Source: Haloarcula nitratireducens (GTDB lineage: Archaea; Halobacteriota; Halobacteria; Halobacteriales; Haloarculaceae). Taken from it: a DNA stretch of 64,000 bases. The stretch covers positions 1 through 64,000 of the forward strand of contig NZ_RKLT01000017.1 in assembly GCF_019599505.1 (NCBI RefSeq), in the 5' to 3' direction. Of this stretch, positions 57,473-64,000 are shown in pieces (within the stretch, counting starts at the first letter, position 1; the number at the start of each line of letters is the position of its first letter). The position numbers and the translations under genes were made by a program. The notes beneath the pieces are model-generated. The model was not told where the DNA came from. It made no database searches and saw nothing but the letters and a program-made list of their open reading frames with translations.

Positions 57473-59620
57473 TCAGCGCTCGGCGAACGCGTCGATCCGC
57501 TCGGCGGTCAGCGCCGAGAGCGGGACGACGGCGGCGTCGGTGGCCGAGGCGACGGCGTCTGTCAGCCCCGCCCGCGTCTCCGCTCCGGCGTCGACGACGA
57601 CCGTCCGGTCGGCGACCGCTCCGAGTCGGTCGGCGGCGTCCCGAGTCGCCGCCGTCGGACTCCCCTCGGCGGCGTTGGACTTGCCGTCCGTGACGACGAC
57701 GGCGACGGCCGCCTCGGGGTCCGCTCGGGTCAGCACCTCGGCGGCGGTCGAGAGGCCGGCCGGGAGCGGCGTCCGGTCGCCGGCGGGAAGGTCCTTCAGG
57801 TGGCGGGCGGCCAGCGAGACGCTGTCGGTCGGCGGGAGGACCACGTCGGCGTCCTCGCCGGCGAAGGTGACGACGGCGACCTCGTCGCGGGCCTGATAGG
57901 CGTCCCGCAGCAGTTCGAGGACGCACCCCTTCGCGGTCCGCATCGCCGGTCGCATCGACGCGCTGGCGTCTATCGCGAAGACGACTAGCGTCCCGGCGTC
58001 GCCCTTCCGAACCGACCGCCGGAGGTCGCGGGAACTGACTTGGCCGCTCCCGCGCCGTGCCGCCGCGCGGACCGAGGCGGCGGCGTCGACGGTATCGCTC
58101 CCCTCGGCGCGTTCGGTTCGGACGGTCGCTCCCCGGTCGGTCCCCGCGGCGGTCGCTCGCCCGCTCGCGGCACTCCCGTCGGTATCGACCGTCGGCGACT
58201 CGACCTCGGGTCGGGCGCTGTCACCGACCGCGGCGCGGGACTGGCCGGGGAGTAGCGGCGTCGCATCTCCGCCGTCTGCGTCGTCGTCCTCGCCCGGACG
58301 CTCGCTCTCGCCGTCACCCATCTCGGCTGGCTGTGGCTCGCCAGCGTCGGCGGTACTGTCGTCCTCGTCCGCGGTCCCGTCGTCTGACGTATCTCGCTGG
58401 CCGTCACCGTTCGCTGCCGACTGTTCGTCTTCCTCCGCGGAACCCGTCGAACCCGGGTCTCGGGTGTCCCGGTCGCCGTCCGAGGCCTCGTCGTCGCCCG
58501 ACTCTCCGTCATCTCCGTCAGAGTTCCCGTCATCTCCTTCGGTCTCGCCGTCGCGTTCCTCGGACTCGGCGTCCGACTGCTCGTCGTCCGATGCCTCGTC
58601 CTCGAAGTGGTCGTCGAGGACGTCCTCGACGGCGGGCGCGCTCTCGAAGGGGTCGGACCGCAACCGGTGCGGGAGCGCGAAGGTCGCCGCCCGCTCGACG
58701 TCCGTCTCCAGGACCGCCGTTCGCCCGTCGAGCGCGGCGAACGTCCGGGCGGCGCGGGCGGTGGCGATGTCGGCGCGGTGCCCGTCCACGCCGGCGTCCC
58801 GGCAGAGCTCGGCGATCGACTCGCGGAACTCGCGGGCCAGTTCGACGCCGCCGAGTAGCTCGCGAGCGGTGTGCAGTCGGTCGGCCGGTGGCTGTGCCCG
58901 TTCGTCGCCTCCGTCGTCCGCGTCGTCGGTCTGGTCGCCGAGCGCTCGGTCGATGATGCGCACGCGTTCTTCGATGGGCTCGCAGGCGGTCACCTCGGTC
59001 TGGAGCGCGAACCGGTCCCTGAACTGCGGGCGGAGGTCGCCCTCCTCGGGGTTCATCGTCCCGACGAGCGTGAACTCGGCGGGATGGGTGACGGTCACGC
59101 CGTCGCGCTCGACCCGGTTGTAGCCGCTCGCGGCGGCGTCGAGAAGCACGTCGACGAGGTGGTCGTCGAGGAGGTTCACCTCGTCCACGTAGAGGATCCC
59201 CCGGTTGGCCCGCGCGAGCAACCCGGGGTCGAACTCGGCGTCGCCGGCCAGCGCGTCGGCGACCGAGAGCGTGCCGACGACGCGGTCCCGCGTGGCACCC
59301 AGGGGCAGCGTCACCAGCGGCGGGGACCGCTCCTCGACAGGTGGGTCATCGCGCGCGCGGCAGTCGGAACACTGAGCGTCCGAATCTCCGGGGGGACAGC
59401 CGTACGGGCAGTCCGCGACTGCTCGCTGTGCGGGCAATAGCTCCGCGAGCGCCCGCACCGCCGTCGACTTGGCGGTGCCCTTCTCGCCGCGAATCAGCAG
59501 TCCGTCGAGGGCGTCGTCGGCCGCGACGGCCAGCAGCCCCTCTTTGAGGTCGCGCTGCCCCACGACCGACTCGAAGGCCGGTGCCTGCGAAGCTTTTTTG
59601 TCCGCACCGAATACAACCAT
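57473..59620 (-). CDS. AAA+/VWA cobaltochelatase (magnesium-chelatase ChlI/ChlD-like) subunit
   Basis: 715 aa fusion of a ChlI-type ATPase and a ChlD-type VWA domain; it powers CobN-dependent cobalt insertion, replacing CobS and CobT. Walker A is RGEKGTAKST (about 43-52), Walker B GILYVDEVNLLDD, and a Cys-rich insert CPYGCPPGDSDAQCSDC (likely zinc) lies in between. Residues about 335-455 are an acidic Asp/Glu/Ser linker. The VWA MIDAS reads FAIDASASM. The ATG at 59620 is used because TTATTAAAA (59643-59650, minus strand) lies 24-31 nt above it; a GTG at 59635 is in frame but too near. Divergent from cobN. Confidence 0.88.
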   Translation of the reverse strand: MVVFGADKKASQAPAFESVVGQRDLKEGLLAVAADDALDGLLIRGEKGTAKSTAVRALAELLPAQRAVADCPYGCPPGDSDAQCSDCRARDDPPVEERSPPLVTLPLGATRDRVVGTLSVADALAGDAEFDPGLLARANRGILYVDEVNLLDDHLVDVLLDAAASGYNRVERDGVTVTHPAEFTLVGTMNPEEGDLRPQFRDRFALQTEVTACEPIEERVRIIDRALGDQTDDADDGGDERAQPPADRLHTARELLGGVELAREFRESIAELCRDAGVDGHRADIATARAARTFAALDGRTAVLETDVERAATFALPHRLRSDPFESAPAVEDVLDDHFEDEASDDEQSDAESEERDGETEGDDGNSDGDDGESGDDEASDGDRDTRDPGSTGSAEEDEQSAANGDGQRDTSDDGTADEDDSTADAGEPQPAEMGDGESERPGEDDDADGGDATPLLPGQSRAAVGDSARPEVESPTVDTDGSAASGRATAAGTDRGATVRTERAEGSDTVDAAASVRAAARRGSGQVSSRDLRRSVRKGDAGTLVVFAIDASASMRPAMRTAKGCVLELLRDAYQARDEVAVVTFAGEDADVVLPPTDSVSLAARHLKDLPAGDRTPLPAGLSTAAEVLTRADPEAAVAVVVTDGKSNAAEGSPTAATRDAADRLGAVADRTVVVDAGAETRAGLTDAVASATDAAVVPLSALTAERIDAFAER

Positions 59621-59650
59621 ACTTGTGTTAGACACAGCGAGGTTTTAATA
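59613..59650. promoter_or_regulatory. Promoter region between the chelatase genes with inverted repeat
   Basis: The minus-strand TATA-like element (59643-59650) serves the ATG at 59620. TGTGT-TAG-ACACA (59624-59636) lies between them. ACAACCATACTTGT (59613-59626) resembles the cbtB promoter sequence at 56028-56041 in 12 of 14 bases. No clear TATA box for cobN (ATG 59656) is seen. Confidence 0.5.
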
Positions 59651-59655
59651 ACGTT

Positions 59656-62600
59656 ATGTCACAGCTCGGACTCTACACCGCGACGGAGAACGAACTCGGG
59701 GCCGTCCAGCGGGCCGCGGCGGAGGTCGACGCCGACCTCGTCGTCCGCTCGGAGAGCGACCTCGACGACGAGACCGAAGCCGAGGCGTTTATCGACGAAC
59801 TGACCGACGTCACGGCCGTCGTCCTCTGGCTCCACGGGGCCGAGGACAGCATGCCCAGCTACGAGCGGGCGGTCGAGCGGTTGCGGGACGCGGGCGTTCC
59901 GCTCGTGGTGAAGGCCACCGGCGACGCCTTCGCGTACGAGGATACGTCCGTACCGGACGACCACCGCGAGACGGTGTCCGACTACCTGGATCGGGGCGGC
60001 GCGAGCAACGTCGCCAACTGCCTGCGCTACCTGATCGCTCAGTACGGCGATTCGGACCCGGGCTACGACGACCCGGTGGCGCTCCCCACGGAGGGCGTCT
60101 ACCACCCGGACCATCCGGGTGCGAGCTACGAGGAACTGCGGGCGACGTTCGACCCGGCGAAACCGACCGTCGCCGTGTGGTTCTACGAGTCCCACTGGAC
60201 GCACGAGAACACCCGCTACGTGGACGCGCAGGTCCGGGCCATCGAGGCCCAGGGGGCGAACGCGCTCCCGATATTCTGCGAACCGGCGACCGACACAGAG
60301 GAGCAGTGGAACGCCGAGCGAGTCACGGAGGAGTGGCTCCTCGACGCCGACGGGGATCCGCTCGTCGACGCCGTCTGCTCGTCGTTCATGTTCTCGCTGT
60401 CGATGGACGAGCGGGGCCGCAGCGCGGACGGGGAGGGCGAGAGCGCCGAGGACGTCTTCCTCGACAGACTGGGCGTCCCGGTCCTCCAGACCGTGACGAC
60501 GATGCGCTCGCGGTCGCGCTACGACTCCAGCGATACCGGCGTGATGGGCTTCGAACTCGCGCTTTCGGTGGCGCTGCCCGAGTTCGACGGCAACGTGGTC
60601 ACGCACCCGATCTCCGGGAAGGAGCGCACCGAGGACGCCGCCGACATCGGGAGCGCGCCGAAGCAGCACTTCCCGATAGCGGACCGGGTCGACCACGTCG
60701 CCAGACTGGCCGTCAACTGGGCCGAACTGCGTCACACGCCCAATGGGGAGAAACGGGTCGCCGTCGTGCTCCACAACTACCCGCCGAGCGACGACGGCAT
60801 CGGGACGGCGTTCGGACTGGACTCCCCGGAGAGCGCCGTCAACCTGCTCGACGAACTGGCCGCGAGAGGGTACGAACTCGGTGATACGATGCCCGAGAGC
60901 GGTCAGTCCCTCGTCGAGCGTCTGACCGCTCAGTTGACGCTCGACGACCGCTGGGTCGCGCCCGAGGACGTCCGCGAGATGAGCGTCGACACCGTCTCCC
61001 CGACTCAGTACGGCGAGTGGTTCGCGGCGCTCGACGAGAGCTTCCGCGCGAACGTCCGCGAGGAGTGGGGCGACCCGCCGGAGCGCTCCTTCGCTATCCC
61101 CGGCGTCGAGTTCGGGAACGTCCTCGTCACCGTTCAGCCGCCGCGGGGCTTCGGGATGGACCCCTCGAAGGTCTATCACGACTCCGACCTGCAACCGCCC
61201 CACGACTACGTCGCGTTCTACCGCTGGCTCCGCAACGAGTACGACGCCGACGCCGTCGTCCACTTGGGTACCCACGGCAGTTTAGAGTGGCTCCCCGGCA
61301 AGACCGTCGGACTGGACGGCGAGAGCGCGCCGGACCAGCTGATCGACGATATCCCGAACGTCTACCCCTACATCGTCAACAACCCGGGCGAGGGAACACA
61401 GGCCAAGCGCCGGTCGTACGCCGCCATCGTCGACTACCTGACGCCGGTGATGGCCAACGCCGGGACGTACGACGACCTCGCGGACTTAGAGGAACTGGCC
61501 GACCGCTACCGCGAGGCCGGCATGGAGGACGCCCGGACCGACGACGGCGAGCACCTCGCCGAGCGAATCAGGGAGACGGTGGACGAACTGGACCTCGCCG
61601 CGGAACTCGGAATCGCGGGCGACATCTCCGAGAAGGCCGACGTGCGTGGTCCCGACGAAGCGGGGTCGACGCTGGCCGAGGGGTCGGTCGACGGTGACGA
61701 AGTAGCCATCGACGAACTCGTCGAACGGGTCCACGAGTACCTCACCGACGTGAAGACGACCCAGATTCGGAAGGGGTTGCACACGATGGGCGAACCGCCC
61801 GAGGACGACCGGCTCGTCGACTACCTCGTCGCGCTCACCCGACTGGAGAACCCCGGCGCGCCCTCGTTGCGCGAGAGCGTCGCGGGCGTCCTCGGCGTGG
61901 ACTACGACAGACTTCGGAACGCCCCCGGCGAGTACGACGAGGCGCTCGAGATGACCTACGCCGAGGCCGCCGACCGCGTCCACGAGACGAGCCTCGACCT
62001 CGTGGCGACGCTCGCCGACCACGATTTCGACGTGCCCGAGAGCGAACTCGCCGACGGCGACTCGGAGGTGAACATGAACCTCCTCGTCGTCGGTCTCGAC
62101 CCGCTCGGCGACGCCAGGGCGAAATCGGGCGCACACGACCGGTTGCGCGAGGCGCTGACCTATATCTGCGAGGAGGCCGCGCCACGGGTGGCCGGCGCGG
62201 CCGACGAGATCCCGCGCACCGCTGACGCCCTCGCCGGCGAGTACGTCCCGCCCGGCGGCTCCGGTGCGCCGACGCGCGGCGGCGTCGACCTCCTGCCGAC
62301 GGCCCGGAACTTCTACACGCTCGACCCGCGGAAAGTGCCCGCGAAGACGGCGTGGGACGTGGGTAGCGAGGTCGCCGAGGGCGTCCTCGACCGCCACGAG
62401 ACCGAGGAAGGGGAGTACCCCGAGGAGATCGGCGTCGTCGTCTGGGGGACGCCGACGGTCCGCACGCGCGGCGAGACCATCGCACAGGTGCTCGCGCTGA
62501 TGGGCGTCGAACCGGTCTGGTCCGACGCCGGCCGCGTCGAGGACGTGGAACCGATACCGCTCGACGACCTCGGTCGGCCGCGAATCGACGTGACGACGCG

Positions 62601-63537
62601 CGTCTCCGGCCTGTTCCGCGACGCGTTCCCGGCGGCCGCGAGCGTCGTCCACGACGCCGTCGACGCCGTCGTCGAACTGGACGAGCCCCGCGAGATGAAC
62701 TACGTGAAGAAACACGTCGACGAGGAGACCGAGGACCTCGTGGCCGAGGGGATGGACGAGTCCGACGCCGAGTCGGCCGCGACGCGGCGCGTGTTCACCA
62801 CCAGACCCGGCGGCTACGGCGCGGGGACGAACAAGGCCGTCGACGAGGGCAACTGGGAGGACCGCTCGGACCTCGCGGACGTGTACGTCCAGTGGGGCGG
62901 CTACGCGATGGGGTCGCGGGGTCGCGTCAGCGAGGCTCACGACGCGTTCGAGCGGCGGTTGGGAAGCGTCGAAGCGACCGTCAAGATCGAGGACACGGCC
63001 GAACAGGACGAGTTCGACAGCTCGGACTGGTACGCCTTCCACGGCGGGTTCATCAGCGCAGTCTCGGAGATAGCCGGCGAGGAACCGGCCTCCTACGTCG
63101 GCGACTCGGCTGACCCCGATAACGTTTCGGTCTACACGAACGAGGAGAAGGTCCGGAAGGCGATGCGAGCCCGCGTCCTCAATCCGAGTTGGCTCGACTC
63201 GATGGAAGAACACGACTACAAGGGTGCCGGCGATCTCTCGACGACCGTCGACGTAGTGCTCGGCTGGGACGCGACGACCGGCGTTGTCAGCGACGCGCTG
63301 TGGGACGACGTCGCCGAGAAGTACGCCCTCGACGAGGACCGACAGGACTGGCTCCGGGACGTGAACCCGTGGGCCTTGGAGAGCATCACGGACACCCTCC
63401 TCGAAGCTATCGACCGCGGCCTCTGGGACGCCAGCGAGGAGATGACCGACCGACTTAGGGACGTCAACCTCTCCGTCGACGGCGACATCGAGGCCCGCGC
63501 CGGCGGCCCACTAGAGGTGACCAGCGATGACGACTGA
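59656..63537 (+). CDS. cobN: Cobaltochelatase subunit CobN
   Basis: 1293 aa large catalytic subunit, the normal size for CobN/ChlH. It inserts cobalt into hydrogenobyrinic acid diamide with an AAA+ partner. Seen: VVLWLHGAEDS near 55-65, FYESHWTHENTRYVDAQVRA, the core PPSDDGIGTAFGLDSPES, VTVQPPRGFG, the hallmark HLGTHGSLEWLPGK (about 535-548), NNPGEGTQAKRRSYAA, and the C-terminal FTTRPGGYGAGTNKAVD and LNPSWLDSMEEHDYKGAGDL. No frameshifts. The next gene, cbiC, begins 11 bp before its stop. Confidence 0.93.
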   Translation: MSQLGLYTATENELGAVQRAAAEVDADLVVRSESDLDDETEAEAFIDELTDVTAVVLWLHGAEDSMPSYERAVERLRDAGVPLVVKATGDAFAYEDTSVPDDHRETVSDYLDRGGASNVANCLRYLIAQYGDSDPGYDDPVALPTEGVYHPDHPGASYEELRATFDPAKPTVAVWFYESHWTHENTRYVDAQVRAIEAQGANALPIFCEPATDTEEQWNAERVTEEWLLDADGDPLVDAVCSSFMFSLSMDERGRSADGEGESAEDVFLDRLGVPVLQTVTTMRSRSRYDSSDTGVMGFELALSVALPEFDGNVVTHPISGKERTEDAADIGSAPKQHFPIADRVDHVARLAVNWAELRHTPNGEKRVAVVLHNYPPSDDGIGTAFGLDSPESAVNLLDELAARGYELGDTMPESGQSLVERLTAQLTLDDRWVAPEDVREMSVDTVSPTQYGEWFAALDESFRANVREEWGDPPERSFAIPGVEFGNVLVTVQPPRGFGMDPSKVYHDSDLQPPHDYVAFYRWLRNEYDADAVVHLGTHGSLEWLPGKTVGLDGESAPDQLIDDIPNVYPYIVNNPGEGTQAKRRSYAAIVDYLTPVMANAGTYDDLADLEELADRYREAGMEDARTDDGEHLAERIRETVDELDLAAELGIAGDISEKADVRGPDEAGSTLAEGSVDGDEVAIDELVERVHEYLTDVKTTQIRKGLHTMGEPPEDDRLVDYLVALTRLENPGAPSLRESVAGVLGVDYDRLRNAPGEYDEALEMTYAEAADRVHETSLDLVATLADHDFDVPESELADGDSEVNMNLLVVGLDPLGDARAKSGAHDRLREALTYICEEAAPRVAGAADEIPRTADALAGEYVPPGGSGAPTRGGVDLLPTARNFYTLDPRKVPAKTAWDVGSEVAEGVLDRHETEEGEYPEEIGVVVWGTPTVRTRGETIAQVLALMGVEPVWSDAGRVEDVEPIPLDDLGRPRIDVTTRVSGLFRDAFPAAASVVHDAVDAVVELDEPREMNYVKKHVDEETEDLVAEGMDESDAESAATRRVFTTRPGGYGAGTNKAVDEGNWEDRSDLADVYVQWGGYAMGSRGRVSEAHDAFERRLGSVEATVKIEDTAEQDEFDSSDWYAFHGGFISAVSEIAGEEPASYVGDSADPDNVSVYTNEEKVRKAMRARVLNPSWLDSMEEHDYKGAGDLSTTVDVVLGWDATTGVVSDALWDDVAEKYALDEDRQDWLRDVNPWALESITDTLLEAIDRGLWDASEEMTDRLRDVNLSVDGDIEARAGGPLEVTSDDD

Positions 63538-64000
63538 GGACGGCGAGACGGCCGAGACGTTCGAGGAGTACGCCGACCTCGGCGCGACGACGGGGGACGC
63601 GATGGAGATCGCCGAGACGAGCATGGACCGCGTGCGCGAACTCGTCCCGGACGAGACGCTGGGCGACCGCGTCCGGCAGAAGGCCGTCCACGCGACGGGC
63701 GACCCCGAGTTCCAGCACCTCGTGCGCTTCTCGGGAGCCGACGAGTCGGCGGCGGTACGGGCCGGTGCCCGCGCGGTGCTCGACGAACGACCGATCGTCA
63801 CCGACATCACGATGGTGAAAGCCGGCGTCACGGGTCGCGGCCACGGCTGTCCGGTGCGGAAGGCCATCGGCAACGGGTCCGAGTTGGCGGAGCGGACGGG
63901 GATGACCCGGACGGCCGCGTCGGTCCTCGAACTCGACCGACGGGGCGTCTACGACGACGCCGTCGCCGTCGTCGGCAACGCGCCCACGGCCGCGCTCGCG
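63527..64000 (+). CDS. cbiC: Precorrin-8X (cobalt-precorrin-8) methylmutase CbiC, 3' end beyond window
   Basis: 158 codons are visible. CbiC moves the methyl group from C11 to C12 to give (cobalt-)hydrogenobyrinate. Seen: AMEIAETSMDRVRELV, the catalytic His55 in QKAVHATGDPEF, VTDITMVKAGV and VVGNAPTAALA, where the sequence ends. The first 15 residues are an acidic tail. It overlaps cobN by 11 bp, so the two are one transcript. Confidence 0.92.
   Translation, partial: MTTEDGETAETFEEYADLGATTGDAMEIAETSMDRVRELVPDETLGDRVRQKAVHATGDPEFQHLVRFSGADESAAVRAGARAVLDERPIVTDITMVKAGVTGRGHGCPVRKAIGNGSELAERTGMTRTAASVLELDRRGVYDDAVAVVGNAPTAALA

Noticed and set aside
1..64000. tRNA, rRNA and insertion-sequence genes
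   Set aside because: I looked for T-loop-like GGTTCGAATCC segments, rRNA-like stretches and transposase motifs (DDE, HUH, TnpB zinc ribbon) and found none that stood up. A tRNAscan-SE and ISfinder run would be decisive.

Overview
The window is chromosomal or megaplasmid DNA of an extremely halophilic archaeon (class Halobacteria). The evidence is the high GC content, the strongly acidic predicted proteins, twin-arginine lipoprotein signals on the transport binding proteins, and start codons that sit about 23-31 nt downstream of TATA-like boxes with no room for a ribosome binding site (leaderless transcripts). I see no rRNA, tRNA, CRISPR array or intact insertion sequence.

Region 1 (1-43.6 kb) is a large carbohydrate island. 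It starts with part of a CUT1 sugar importer, a DeoR/GlpR-type regulator, a class I aldolase and an SDR dehydrogenase. After an AT-rich gap come a UPF1-like helicase and a lipoprotein. Then come uronate and deoxy-sugar genes: a GH88 unsaturated glucuronyl hydrolase, two mannonate dehydratase homologues, SDRs, an RraA homologue, aldose-epimerase-like and rhamnose-mutarotase proteins. They are mixed with CoA-dependent enzymes (acyl-CoA synthetase, CaiB/BaiF CoA-transferase, MaoC hydratase). Two complete CUT2 (ribose-type) ABC importers follow, with SMP-30 lactonase, transaldolase-like aldolase, PfkB kinase, IclR regulator, HpcH aldolase, a Gfo6-type D-xylose dehydrogenase, two paralogous enolase-superfamily dehydratases, an amidohydrolase-type lactonase and another Gfo/Idh/MocA oxidoreductase. 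The block ends with a 2-keto-3-deoxypentonate dehydratase and a 2-oxoglutarate-semialdehyde dehydrogenase. The enzymes fit non-phosphorylating routes: sugar oxidation, lactone opening, dehydration to a 2-keto-3-deoxy acid, then either aldol cleavage or conversion to 2-oxoglutarate (Weimberg-type).

Region 2 (43.8-45.9 kb) is a MATE efflux pump translationally coupled to a TetR repressor gene. The repressor gene is frameshifted in a five-base homopolymer, and two 18-bp operator-like repeats flank its promoter.

Region 3 (46.0-64.0 kb) is a cobalamin (vitamin B12) cluster: a divergent winged-helix regulator, then cbiT-cbiL-cbiF-cbiG-cbiH-cbiH, a ferredoxin-like gene, an uncharacterised protein with possible LAGLIDADG-like repeats, cbiX, a DUF3209 gene and a beta-propeller gene, all tightly overlapped. 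It is followed by the cobalt importer genes cbtB-cbtA, a [2Fe-2S] ferredoxin-like gene, a divergent AAA+/VWA chelatase subunit, cobN, and the 5' part of cbiC running off the window. Early (CbiX) and late (CobN) cobalt chelatases are both encoded.

Most interesting observations: the two genes broken at C/G homopolymers (a VapC-like PIN remnant and the TetR gene), the tandem TetR operator, three CGTTC-N8-TGAAC sites around the IclR gene, ACAA/TTGT inverted repeats at three cobalamin-cluster promoters, a solute-binding protein with no signal peptide, half-size CUT2 ATPases, cysteine repeats at the N-terminus of the second CbiH, and paired palindromes inserted in frame in a ferredoxin gene.
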